Source: Vibrio rotiferianus CAIM 577 = LMG 21460 (GTDB lineage Bacteria; Pseudomonadota; Gammaproteobacteria; Enterobacterales; Vibrionaceae). From it: a DNA stretch of 51,837 bases. Shown here in pieces: positions 18,863 through 27,775 of this stretch; positions within the stretch are counted from its first letter, which is position 1; every line of letters begins with the position of its first letter. Made by a program: the position numbers and the translations under genes. Under the pieces are notes generated by a model that ran no database searches, was not told where the DNA came from, and worked only from the letters and a program-made list of their open reading frames with translations. The stretch is taken from NCBI RefSeq assembly GCF_002741985.1, contig NZ_APHW01000029.1, positions 1 to 51,837 of the forward strand. The letters are read 5' to 3'.

Positions 18863-19702
18863 TTAAGAGTCAGATTTATCTGCGTCTGACGCACGGAATA
18901 GAGCAAGCAGCTCGTCAACTTTATTGCGACCACTGCCGTTACGGCTGATAGTACGCTTCACTTTTACCACGTTCAGTTCTGCACCATGGTATAGGCGACG
19001 CGTTAACTTCGTGTCGTGGTTAGAGATCAGAACTGGAATACCTCGTTCAGTTGCCGCTTTCTCCGCAATGTCTGCCAACGCAGCTTGATCATCAAGCGTA
19101 AAGCCATTTCCTGCATAAGAGGTAAAGTTTGCAGTGTTAGATAGCGGTGCGTAAGGCGGGTCGCAGTAAACCACACTGCCCTTACGTGCTCGGCTGAATG
19201 TTTCTGGGTAACCTTCGCAAACAAAAGTCGCTTTCTTCGCTTTTTCAGCAAAGAATTCCATCTCTGCTTCTGGGAAGTACGGCTTCTTGTAAGAACCAAA
19301 TGGCACGTTGAAGCCACCTTTCTTGTTGTAACGGCACAGCCCATTAAAACCAAAACGGTTCATGTATAGGAACGCTAGAGAACGGTACATGACGTCGTCC
19401 GTTTTATTAAACTCAGCGCGAATGCTCAGGTAGGCTTCTTTGCGGTTGTTCTCTGCAACAAACCAACGCTTCGCTTCTGAGATGTACTCTTCAGGACGCT
19501 CTTTCAGCAAGTTGTAGAGATTAATCAAATCTGGATTGATGTCCGCCAGTAGATATTGGTCGTAATCAGTATTAAGAAACACCGAACCAGCCCCAACAAA
19601 AGGTTCAACTAGCTTTCGAGCCGGTGGCAAATGGCGTTGGATGTCTTCAACCAGACCGTATTTTCCTCCTGCCCATTTCAGAAAGGCTCGTTGCTTTTTC
19701 AT
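18863..19702 (-). CDS. dam: DNA adenine methylase (GATC-specific)
   Basis: Methylates adenine in GATC for mismatch repair, replication timing and gene control. The 279-residue protein has the AdoMet site near the N-terminus (FLKWAGGKYGLVEDI, PFVGAGSVFLN), the catalytic DPPY in VVYCDPPYAPLS and the LISNHDT block, the alpha-type order of motifs found in Dam. It lies 69 bp after damX and 99 bp before rpe in the conserved aroKB-damX-dam-rpe order. The upstream ATG choice is unambiguous (MKKQRAFLKWAGG). Confidence 0.97.
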   Translation of the reverse strand: MKKQRAFLKWAGGKYGLVEDIQRHLPPARKLVEPFVGAGSVFLNTDYDQYLLADINPDLINLYNLLKERPEEYISEAKRWFVAENNRKEAYLSIRAEFNKTDDVMYRSLAFLYMNRFGFNGLCRYNKKGGFNVPFGSYKKPYFPEAEMEFFAEKAKKATFVCEGYPETFSRARKGSVVYCDPPYAPLSNTANFTSYAGNGFTLDDQAALADIAEKAATERGIPVLISNHDTKLTRRLYHGAELNVVKVKRTISRNGSGRNKVDELLALFRASDADKSDS

Positions 19703-19771
19703 CTACTGCTCTATCTATCGACCAAAAATTAAGGCTGCGGAATGTAACATATTTTTCAGCGAAGCTCAGGA

Positions 19772-21292
19772 TTATTTCACACGCTCTATCTCACGCTGAA
19801 CTTGTCTTAACGATTTTGCCCAAGGACTCAGCGCTTTGAGTGAAGATGGTAAACTATCTACCGCATCTCTAGCCTGCTGAATGGTTGGGTAATCTTGATA
19901 AGTAATGATGTACCAATCAGTATTATTTCTCACTGTTGGGTAGATTCTTACTTTGCCGTTAAGTTGGTAATCATCTAAAAAAGATTGCACATCTTCTAAA
20001 GATGTCATCGCCGCTAACTGCAAGGTATACGCTCTCGGAGAGAGAGTCTTCAACTCCTCTTTAGCAAAAGAGAACTGAACAATCGGCGGTGAAGAAGCAT
20101 CTGATTCAGGAATCGCCGCTTCCTCTGTAGCTTCAGGTCGAATCACCTCAATCAATGCTGAGCTTGCAACACTGGGCGTTTCGCTTTGAATCGAGGTCGG
20201 CTCTACAACTTGCTTTATTTCTGTTGTATCTACCGTATCAGTCTTACCTTCAAGCAATGCATCGACGACATCTGACTCAATAACTACTCGCTGCTGAGTA
20301 TCTTCATTACCAACGCTAGCCACCTCTTCGACAATGGCTGGCGGCAGGGCATCCGAATCATCTTGAGCACCTGAAATATCCAAAGAGGGATCTACACTGT
20401 GATCTAACGGTGTTAAGTTTTCCGTTTTTTTAGCCTCTTTATCACTAGGCTCCGATAACGTCGGTATTGCCGTCTGTTCCAAAGAGCCTGCTATTTGCTG
20501 AGCTTTATCATCGGGAGTCGGCTGATTGAGCATCCACCAGTATCCACCAGCAGCAAGAAGCAATAATGCTAATACGACAATAGCAATTTTAATTGGTGAG
20601 CCAACTATAGAGCGGATAATAATCCTTTTTTCCACTTTTAAATCTCCTAACGCCATAATGTCACCAGGGATTGGACTGACTGTTTTAAAAGCAGCCCGTG
20701 TACGCTTTTCATTGTCATCATCAACATAGCGCATTACTAATGACTCAAAAAACTGCCTTGCTTCCATTTCAGACAGCATATCAACTTCGAGCTCAACGGG
20801 TTTAAGTTCTTGCCCGTAACTCACCCGTTGCAAAACGTTTTCTAAACGACCAAGCTGAGAAAATAGTATGACATTGATTTTCCAATTTGGATTTGCCTGA
20901 GCCGCTAATACAAGCATCCACAGCTCAGAAATAAGTGCTTCACTTAACAGGTGGGCGTCATCGACCACTATCGCAATGTCACACGACTCGCTATCTAGAA
21001 TTCGCTCCATACTATCTAGCAAACTATCTTGCTGATTAAAAAGCGCATCACTCACAATTTGACTTAAAATCTGCATACGACGCTGGGTATCATCCTGGTT
21101 GGGATGACACAGCAATAAGCACTGATTCTTATTCATTGCACCAACTTCAAGATATCGTTGGGCTAGCCATGACTTTCCGAATCCAATATCACCATTAACT
21201 ACAATAAGGTTAGAGCTAAAGTTGCTCAACATAGCGAGGCGATGCAATAAATCTGTTTGAGAGTCTAATTCTAAAATATGAGCTGCACTCAT
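19772..21292 (-). CDS. damX: Cell-division protein DamX (SPOR domain)
   Basis: Inner-membrane protein of 506 residues. Residues 1 to about 220 form an AAA-type ATPase-like domain (Walker A-like GDIGFGKSWLAQ near 35, acidic IAIVVDDAHLL near 105). One membrane segment follows (IAIVVLALLLLAAGGYWW, about 237-255), then a long acidic, low-complexity linker. The C-terminal SPOR domain, from about residue 425 (AYTLQLAAMTSLEDVQSF), binds denuded septal peptidoglycan. In E. coli DamX localises to the division ring. Position and architecture fix the identity, although the family diverges in sequence. Confidence 0.9.
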   Translation of the reverse strand: MSAAHILELDSQTDLLHRLAMLSNFSSNLIVVNGDIGFGKSWLAQRYLEVGAMNKNQCLLLCHPNQDDTQRRMQILSQIVSDALFNQQDSLLDSMERILDSESCDIAIVVDDAHLLSEALISELWMLVLAAQANPNWKINVILFSQLGRLENVLQRVSYGQELKPVELEVDMLSEMEARQFFESLVMRYVDDDNEKRTRAAFKTVSPIPGDIMALGDLKVEKRIIIRSIVGSPIKIAIVVLALLLLAAGGYWWMLNQPTPDDKAQQIAGSLEQTAIPTLSEPSDKEAKKTENLTPLDHSVDPSLDISGAQDDSDALPPAIVEEVASVGNEDTQQRVVIESDVVDALLEGKTDTVDTTEIKQVVEPTSIQSETPSVASSALIEVIRPEATEEAAIPESDASSPPIVQFSFAKEELKTLSPRAYTLQLAAMTSLEDVQSFLDDYQLNGKVRIYPTVRNNTDWYIITYQDYPTIQQARDAVDSLPSSLKALSPWAKSLRQVQREIERVK

Positions 21293-21316
21293 TCGTTAAC
21301 CCTAATAATGCATCAA

Positions 21317-21334
21317 TGACGCCTTAAGGCGTCA
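21317..21334. repeat. Perfect hairpin between aroB and damX
   Basis: TGACGCC-TTAA-GGCGTCA forms a 7-bp stem with a tetraloop, 10 bp after the aroB stop codon and 25 bp before damX. No U-tract follows on the reverse strand, so it is not a classical terminator. It may act as an RNA stability or processing element that separates aroB and damX expression. Confidence 0.5.
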
Positions 21335-21343
21335 CTGTTTAGG

Positions 21344-22444
21344 TTAAATATCGCGACCGAAGTCGATAGCTTGTTTGATTATGTCTTGCGATGTGTCCGC
21401 AATGACTTCTGCACTGCCAATGCCAGTTGGCAGAACTAAACGCAGCTGACCGGATAAGACTTTCTTATCTCGCATCATGTGTGTCATGAAGTCATCAAAG
21501 CTCATGGTATCTGGCGTATGCACTGGTAGTTTTGCTCGACGCATAATGGTAATAATGCGATCCAGCTGTTGCTGCGTAATTAAGCCACGTAGATGCGACG
21601 CCTTCGCTGCCATAACCGTACCAGAAGATACCGCTTCACCATGCAACCAGTTACCGTAACCCAATTCAGCTTCAATCGCGTGACCAAAGGTATGACCTAA
21701 GTTCAACAACGCTCGAATGCCCGATTCTTTCTCATCTTGAGCTACAACTTCTGCTTTGATTTCACAACAACGTGCGATGGCATAAGTCAGTGCTTCTTCA
21801 TCCAATGCATATAGACGGTCAAGGTTCTCTTCTAACCAGTCGAAGAAAGCGCCATCGTAAATAATGCCGTACTTGATCACCTCAGCAATACCCGCTGCAA
21901 ACTCACGCTCTGGGAGCGTCGATAGGCAATTGGTATCGATGATAACCGCTTTAGGTTGGTAAAAAGCACCAATCATGTTTTTACCAAGCGGATGGTTCAC
22001 TGCCGTTTTACCGCCAACCGACGAGTCCACTTGAGACAATAATGTGGTTGGAATCTGGATGAAATCAACACCGCGTTGGTAGCATGCCGAGGCAAAGCCA
22101 ACGAGGTCGCCAATCACACCACCACCTAGCGCAATAATCACTACGTCACGAGCATAGCTTCCTTCTAGCAGGAAGTTCATGACTTGATTAAATGTGTCTA
22201 AGCTTTTGTATTGCTCACCATCAGGTAATTCAAGCAATGAGGCATCACAACCAAGCTGTTTTAGCTGGCTAAGGATTTTGTCCGCGTACAGAGGAGCAAC
22301 CGTGACATTACTGATCACGACGACTTTCTGATTGGCATTTTTGTTTGAAAGAATTTGAGAAAGGTACGCCGGGTCTTCAAATAACCCGGCGCCAATTGAG
22401 ATTGGGTAGCTACGCTCTGCTAGATTGACCGTAATCCGTTCCAT
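21344..22444 (-). CDS. aroB: 3-dehydroquinate synthase
   Basis: Second step of the shikimate pathway: converts DAHP to 3-dehydroquinate with NAD and a divalent metal. The 366-residue protein has the NAD-binding [54 protein letters not shown] and the metal-binding GHTFGHAIE and HGEAV histidines. It begins [15 protein letters not shown]. It follows aroK by 31 bp, the conserved aroKB pair. Confidence 0.98.
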   Translation of the reverse strand: MERITVNLAERSYPISIGAGLFEDPAYLSQILSNKNANQKVVVISNVTVAPLYADKILSQLKQLGCDASLLELPDGEQYKSLDTFNQVMNFLLEGSYARDVVIIALGGGVIGDLVGFASACYQRGVDFIQIPTTLLSQVDSSVGGKTAVNHPLGKNMIGAFYQPKAVIIDTNCLSTLPEREFAAGIAEVIKYGIIYDGAFFDWLEENLDRLYALDEEALTYAIARCCEIKAEVVAQDEKESGIRALLNLGHTFGHAIEAELGYGNWLHGEAVSSGTVMAAKASHLRGLITQQQLDRIITIMRRAKLPVHTPDTMSFDDFMTHMMRDKKVLSGQLRLVLPTGIGSAEVIADTSQDIIKQAIDFGRDI

Positions 22445-22475
22445 CGGTGTGCTCCAATTTGAAAAAGATAAATGC

Positions 22476-22994
22476 TTATCTCTCTTCTAGCATTTTTACG
22501 ATCTGGTTGGCTACCACTTTTGCACTCTGATCGTCAGTACGAACTGTGTAATCCGCTACTTCTTCGTATAGAGGGTTACGTTCGCCTGCCAAACTTTCCA
22601 ATACTTCACGAGGGTTGTCAGTTTGAAGTAAAGGACGCTTCTTGTCGCGGTTTGTGCGAGCAAGTTGCTTTTCAATAGTTGTTTCTAGGTAAACAACAAC
22701 ACCACGTGCTGAAAGACGGTTGCGGTTTTCTTTGCTCTTTACAGAGCCACCGCCCGTTGCTAGCACGATGCCTTGCTCTTGAGTTAGGTCTTCAAGTACA
22801 GCTTCTTCGCGTTTGCGGAAGCCTTCTTCACCTTCAACATCAAAAACCCAAGCGATATCTGCACCCGTGCGTTCTTCGATCACTGTATCAGAGTCCACAA
22901 ACTCCATATGCAGTTGCTGTGCTAGGTGTCTACCAATTGTACTTTTGCCGGCGCCCATTGGGCCAACAAGGAAAATATTACGTTTCTCAGCCAT
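22476..22994 (-). CDS. aroK: Shikimate kinase I
   Basis: Phosphorylates shikimate at the 3-OH in aromatic amino-acid synthesis. The 172-residue P-loop kinase starts [25 protein letters not shown] (Walker A). The substrate-binding [23 protein letters not shown] and TGGGSV segments follow, and the lid RPLLQ. Length and order match AroK. It lies downstream of pilQ with a gap of about 190 bp that probably holds its own promoter. Confidence 0.97.
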   Translation of the reverse strand: MAEKRNIFLVGPMGAGKSTIGRHLAQQLHMEFVDSDTVIEERTGADIAWVFDVEGEEGFRKREEAVLEDLTQEQGIVLATGGGSVKSKENRNRLSARGVVVYLETTIEKQLARTNRDKKRPLLQTDNPREVLESLAGERNPLYEEVADYTVRTDDQSAKVVANQIVKMLEER

Positions 22995-23183
22995 ATTTAG
23001 CGGTAATTTACAACGTTAATTCAATAAGATCGCCACAAGAAAACACAGCTAAACCGCTGTTATACAAGGCTTGTGGCACCAATTCCTCACAGATAATTCG
23101 TGATAAGACCCGAAATTATCCAAGCATGGTGCCTCTAATGCAACTTTATTTTTGATCTGATCGCCTTTTTATCTGTGAATCTA

Positions 23184-24919
23184 TCACTGAATTACTACCT
23201 TAGGCGTAACAAAGATCAACAGCTCACTCTTACCTACATCTTCATAAGTACGGCGAAATAGAGCGCCCAACAAAGGTAAATCTCCAAGCAGCGGAACTTT
23301 GTCAATTGTATTACTGACACTATGTTGGAAAATGCCGCCTAAAACAACGGTTTCACCATTATTTACTAACACTTGCGTGCCGATTCGCTGTGTATCAATC
23401 GCGACCGCTTCTCCAGTCCCAGTTTTAACAACTTTACCAGGTCTATCCTGGGTCACGCTGAGATCAAGAACTAAGCGGTTATCGGGCGTTATCTGGGGGG
23501 GGTAACTTTTAGACTCAATACTGCTTTTTTAAAAGTAATGGTCGTTGCACCACTGGAGGAAGCCTCTAAGTAAGGAATTTCTGTACCTTGCTCGATATAG
23601 GCAGGCTTTTTGTTTGTCGTTACCAAACGCGGACTTGAGATGATTTCAGCCTTAGATTCTTGCTGTAGAGCTGAAAGCTCCAAATCCAGTAGAGTGTCAG
23701 AGCCCAATTTAGCGACTTGAAAAGCGATGCTGCTTGCATTTGTCGATGCAGCTGCCAAATTGACATTCAGAAAGTCATCAATTCCAACTGTGCTTCCATC
23801 CTCAGCATTACCACCTTCGTCGTATAAGCCAATCGCAGCCAAGTTATTCTCAATTGAACCACCAACCATGTTATTACCATTAATAGAAGTGAAGCCCCAG
23901 CGAACACCTAATTCATCTAGGTTCCCCTCTTTCACGGTCACAATTCTGGCCTCTATCTGAACTTGCTTAACAGGAATATCAAGAGACTCAACAATCTCAC
24001 GTATTACTGCGATATTTTCTGGTAGTTCACGGATAAGTAGAGAGTTTGTACGTTCATCAATGGTCATACTGCCACGGACAGACAGCATGCTAATATTCCC
24101 TTCACCATTGATCATTTGAGCAATATCTGAAGCTTTAGCAAAATTAACTTTGATTATTTCTGAAGAAAGCTCTCCTATTTCTTCTTCTAATTTCAACTTC
24201 TCCAATTGCTGCTTTTCACGTAAGTCCAGTTCTTCTTTTGGTGCGACTAGAATAACGTTGCCATCAACGCGTTTATCTAGCCCCTTAACCTGCAGAATAA
24301 TATCTAGTACCTGCTGCCATGGCACACCATCCAAGCGTAACGTTAAGTTCCCCTCAACAGAATCCGAGACCACCAAGTTGAAATCGTTGTAGTCAGCGAT
24401 CAACTGCAAGACATTTCTTACCGGTATATCTTGAAAGTTAATAGAGATGAGCTTGCCTTCCTTCTCAAGGATACTTTTATCTGGCACCTTTTCATTCGGT
24501 TTTAAGCGTGCAACTTTTACTTCGAGATATCTCCCCGTAAGCCTGTAATCATGTGTATAGTCACCTTCAATGTGCGCCAACAATCTAGTTGTTGCTGCAT
24601 CTCTAAAAACTTCTACGCTATCCACTGCGGTAGAGAAATCCTTAACATCGAGCAAGTAAAGCTGGTTGTCTTCAACAGAAGTATTCAACAAATCAATACT
24701 AAGCCCTTCTTGAACTCTTTTGACATCTACAATCGCTGCAGGTGAAGCGAGTTCAACAATAATGACCGCTTCTTTATCTTTGTTAGTCCTGAAATCAATA
24801 CTTTTCAATGCATTGGATGACGACTCTTCCGCCCAAACAAAAGGAGCCATTAACAACAAACTCCATAACCACAAGAGTTCAAATAACTTCCTGTATCTCA
24901 ATGTATATCCTTGTCTCAT
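23184..24919 (-). pseudogene. pilQ: Type IV pilus secretin PilQ, frameshifted at a C8 run
   Basis: Outer-membrane secretin of the MSHA/PilA-type pilus. The pilus passes through its gated ring, and in vibrios it is needed for DNA uptake. There is a signal peptide (ending FVWAEE), an AMIN domain (residues about 35-130), a secretin N-terminal domain (INFQDIPVRNVLQLIADYNDFNLVV), further N domains and the secretin core. The frame breaks at eight C on the coding strand (23495-23502): read as given it ends KVTPPR-stop. Six C restore KVTPQITPDNRLVLDL and the rest of the secretin (VLGGIF, VPLLGDLPLLGALF, LLIFVTPKVV), 577 residues in total. Probably a sequence error; otherwise the strain would lack functional pili of this type. 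Confidence 0.92.
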
Positions 24920-24956
24920 TTCTTTTACTCAATTCTAAAAATCAAAACGGAATTAC

Positions 24957-25472
24957 TTATCTCAGAGCGAGCTTTACTTTGCGTTTTTGCCAACACCCTA
25001 AGCCATCGGGTAAAGTCTCGTTAATTAGTAAATACGAATGCGTAACGTGAGTTACTTTGCCATTATTTTTTCCGATGTACTGACCAGCATGAACCTTGTA
25101 TACGGTTCCATTGGGAGCCTGTACTAACCCAGAGACACTATTTCCCATCCCCATAACACCTTTTAGTCTCAACTGGCTTAGAGGAAAATGCTCCAGCTTG
25201 CCACTTCGTTTGCGGTTTGAAGGTTGCCAACAATCTTTTCGAGCAACTGGCTGAGATGCAATTGTCGCTTCCTTAGGTAGCTCAAAAGGTGCTCGTTGAG
25301 CTTTTGCTTGGTATGCAGCAACCGCGAACTCTTCAATAGGCTCAAGTTGGGCGACATCTCGCCTAGCATCAGTTTCGACTTGACGAATATAATCATCAAG
25401 AGAGTCGTCGTTGGCTTGACATCCAAGGAGGGCAGCACTGATCACTGCCAACAACAAGACATTAGCTTTCAT
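24957..25472 (-). CDS. pilP: Type IV pilus lipoprotein PilP
   Basis: A 171-residue lipoprotein that links the inner-membrane PilNO complex to the PilQ secretin. From the ATG at 25472 there is a lipobox LLAVISAALLGC with the lipidated cysteine near residue 17. A flexible linker follows, and then the PilP beta-domain (LSQLRLKGVMGMGNSVSGLVQAPNGTVYKVHAGQ). The longer start at 25565 would block lipid processing and overlap pilO by about 100 bp. The chosen start overlaps pilO by 11 bp. The gap to pilQ is 37 bp. Confidence 0.95.
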   Translation of the reverse strand: MKANVLLLAVISAALLGCQANDDSLDDYIRQVETDARRDVAQLEPIEEFAVAAYQAKAQRAPFELPKEATIASQPVARKDCWQPSNRKRSGKLEHFPLSQLRLKGVMGMGNSVSGLVQAPNGTVYKVHAGQYIGKNNGKVTHVTHSYLLINETLPDGLGCWQKRKVKLALR

Positions 25473-26055
25473 CTTGTTTTTCCTCTGGCTTAAACTGATA
25501 AGTATTGGCTCTAACTCGAAAATGTAAGGTTTCACTCTCTTGACTGACTCTCTGCCAAGTAACATCCTTAAATGTAATGATGCGAGGAAGCGTTGCTATC
25601 GCTTGTGCGAAGCTCCCAATATCATGAAATGCGCCAGTAAGTTCGATATTCAATGGGAGCCTATACAAAAATTGTTCAGATTGTTTCTTCCCCCAATCGA
25701 TCCGTGTGAAAGTCAGATTATTATCGATGCCAAGTTCGTTGACAGAAGCAAGCATTGTGGCCAGCTCTTTCTGCGCTGGTAATTGCTGCAATAGATATTC
25801 ATATCGATGAGTCAGTTCATCCAATTGGGCTTGCAGTTTGGGTAATGCTGCGACCTTATTGGCTTTGATTTTCAACATTACTTTAAGTTTCTGCTCTTCG
25901 GCGATTAACGAGTTCAAACGCTGTTTATCCGGCTTAACAAAAGCCCAATAGCCCCCTGCTAGTAGAACTATTACCAATAAACAAACGACCAAAGACTGGG
26001 GTAATAGAGGCCAATCTGTTATTTCATCTAATTCTAGTTCTTGCCAGTTGCTCAT
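25462..26055 (-). CDS. pilO: Type IV pilus inner-membrane protein PilO
   Basis: A 197-residue bitopic protein. A short cytoplasmic N-terminus is followed by one membrane segment (LVVCLLVIVLLAGGYWAFV, about 21-40), a coiled coil rich in K/Q/L (about 45-95), and a ferredoxin-like periplasmic domain (LPLNIELTGAFHDIGSFAQAI). It pairs with PilN around the pilus base. It overlaps pilN by 4 bp (ATGA) and pilP by 11 bp. Confidence 0.95.
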   Translation of the reverse strand: MSNWQELELDEITDWPLLPQSLVVCLLVIVLLAGGYWAFVKPDKQRLNSLIAEEQKLKVMLKIKANKVAALPKLQAQLDELTHRYEYLLQQLPAQKELATMLASVNELGIDNNLTFTRIDWGKKQSEQFLYRLPLNIELTGAFHDIGSFAQAIATLPRIITFKDVTWQRVSQESETLHFRVRANTYQFKPEEKQDES

Positions 26056-26636
26056 TGTGACTCCTCCTGCCTAGCCATAACTAGACTTGCAGGTTTCTGG
26101 AACAAAAATGAAACCTTGAAAGTTTGAAACTCCTTACCAAAACGTGCTTTTCCATGAACAATAGAGTGCATCTCAACATCCATGAGAGCAGAAGACCGTT
26201 CAAGATTATCTAACATGGTTGCAAGTCGAGAGGTGCTATCACTTATCCCACTAATCTCCACTTCTCTATCATCCATTTTGATTTTGTCGACATAGACACC
26301 TGACGGAATAGCAGACGGCATAAGATTCATAAACTCAGTCGTTTTATTACGTCCTTTTTGCAAACCCTCCACAACCTTTAACCTTGTTAAGATTTTGCTA
26401 TGCTCTTGCTCTGCAATTTTCATATCGGCAATACGCTGATCGAGTTCATGAATATAAAGTGTGAGGTAATCTAGGCGTTCTTGTTGCATGCGTTGTTGGT
26501 GCTGAAAATAAAATGAGATGGCCCATTGCAAGCCGACAGCGACAAAAACTCCAAGGATGAGTAGCCCAAAAAACCTTCGACGATGCTCTTCTCTCTTCGC
26601 CTCTCTCCACGGTAGTAAGTTAACGGGATGCAACAT
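26052..26636 (-). CDS. pilN: Type IV pilus inner-membrane protein PilN
   Basis: A 194-residue protein starting MLHPVNLLPWREAKREEH. The INLLPW-type N-terminal motif is the cytoplasmic peptide that docks into PilM. One membrane segment (FGLLILGVFVAVGLQWAISF, about 21-40), a coiled coil and a periplasmic domain (VYVDKIKMDDREVEISGISD) follow. The start at 26636 puts the docking motif at the N-terminus; a start 21 bp upstream is less likely. It overlaps the end of pilM by 17 bp. Confidence 0.95.
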   Translation of the reverse strand: MLHPVNLLPWREAKREEHRRRFFGLLILGVFVAVGLQWAISFYFQHQQRMQQERLDYLTLYIHELDQRIADMKIAEQEHSKILTRLKVVEGLQKGRNKTTEFMNLMPSAIPSGVYVDKIKMDDREVEISGISDSTSRLATMLDNLERSSALMDVEMHSIVHGKARFGKEFQTFKVSFLFQKPASLVMARQEESQ

Positions 26637-27636
26637 GGCTCCCCCTTTGCCAGTCAATAGCTCTTATTGCTATACCAGCCGCAGTTACAAAACGCTGCCA
26701 GTCAACATTTCTTCTTTTACGCTTCGGAACCTTCATTTCAAAAAGACTAAATGGATTCAACAATTCACAATCCAGTTGTAACTGACGCTCCAACGTTTCT
26801 GCGAGCATTAAAGTGGATGCGCCTTCACCGACAAGCCAAATACCACGAATATCTCGTTCACCATTCATTGAGCTGTAAAGTTGAAGCTGTCTCTTTACCC
26901 TATCTGCCGTTTCATGGTTAAACCTTTCCACTTTCTCTTGTTCGCTCGCATTCTCCTCAAGAGATGTTTGAAAGTTATTGATAACTTGCTCTAAGCCTGA
27001 TGAAAACTCCTTATAAAAGAACTCACCTTGAGCAGTAAACATGGAAATAGAACAGTTTCTTTCTCCCACATAAAGCAAACAGTATTGCGCTTTTTCAGGA
27101 TGCCGCTCTGTCGCCAATTGCCATATTGCTCCCTGAGAGTGAGAGTGAACGTCAAGCAAAATAGGTGTCAGGCCAGCCTTTTCAATTGCCTGTTTTCGAC
27201 TTTCTACCACCTCTTTTCTAGTAGCAAAGACTCGAAAACCAGCAACCTCATTTCCTTTGCTGTCACAGTTCGGCACAAAATCTAAACTTAATTCCTCAAT
27301 AGGAAACGGAGACTGAAGAGAAAATGCCTGCATGATTGCAAACTCAACCTCACTTTCTTCCAATTGAGAGTCAAGCTGTAAGCTTTTGCTAATTACAGCG
27401 CTATCTGGAATAGATGCAGCCGCTTTTCGGTGTAATAGTGGTAGTTCTTTTTTTATCTCTTTTAGGGTCTTTACAATTTCTTGATGATTTATTGTATGGT
27501 TTTCAGCGACAATAGCGTCGTTTAGCACTATTTCTTTATAACCTAGCAAGGAGTACCCCTCCTTTGCTGGCTTTAGTATTACGGCTTTTAGGCTATTGTG
27601 ACTAATATCAATGCCCGCAACTGTTAACTTATCCAT
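26620..27636 (-). CDS. pilM: Type IV pilus actin-like ATPase PilM
   Basis: Cytoplasmic actin/FtsA-like protein of 338 residues that binds the PilN N-terminus. The phosphate-1 motif is seen in TVAGIDISHNSLKAVIL at the start, a second nucleotide motif in LLYVGERNCSISMFT, and a glycine-rich adenosine loop in IRGIWLVGEGAST. The ATG at 27636 is the conserved start; the upstream start at 27684 adds a basic, unrelated extension. First gene of pilMNOPQ, divergent from mrcA, the conserved arrangement in gamma-proteobacteria. Confidence 0.95.
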   Translation of the reverse strand: MDKLTVAGIDISHNSLKAVILKPAKEGYSLLGYKEIVLNDAIVAENHTINHQEIVKTLKEIKKELPLLHRKAAASIPDSAVISKSLQLDSQLEESEVEFAIMQAFSLQSPFPIEELSLDFVPNCDSKGNEVAGFRVFATRKEVVESRKQAIEKAGLTPILLDVHSHSQGAIWQLATERHPEKAQYCLLYVGERNCSISMFTAQGEFFYKEFSSGLEQVINNFQTSLEENASEQEKVERFNHETADRVKRQLQLYSSMNGERDIRGIWLVGEGASTLMLAETLERQLQLDCELLNPFSLFEMKVPKRKRRNVDWQRFVTAAGIAIRAIDWQRGSHVASR

Positions 27637-27775
27637 ATAGACTCTCGCTCCGAAATTTCTTCGTGCAAAGGTTGTTATTAGCATCTAAATAAGAGTTAAT
27701 ATCTTGATTGCTAATTTTTTACCTAGAGTACTAGGGTTTACCGTCATACAGCCTCAACCAATCAGGGATTCTCCG

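Noticed and set aside
22679..23155. 158-residue rightward frame over aroK
   Set aside because: Antisense to shikimate kinase; Leu/His/Gln-rich shadow composition and no ribosome site.
23184..23456. Separate 90-residue protein downstream of pilQ
   Set aside because: It is the C-terminal part of the same secretin, separated only by the C8 frameshift.
27704..27775. 24-residue N-terminal extension of PBP1A
   Set aside because: The GTG at 27776 has a good ribosome site, matches the E. coli start and puts the catalytic glutamate at residue 86; the upstream ATG has neither.
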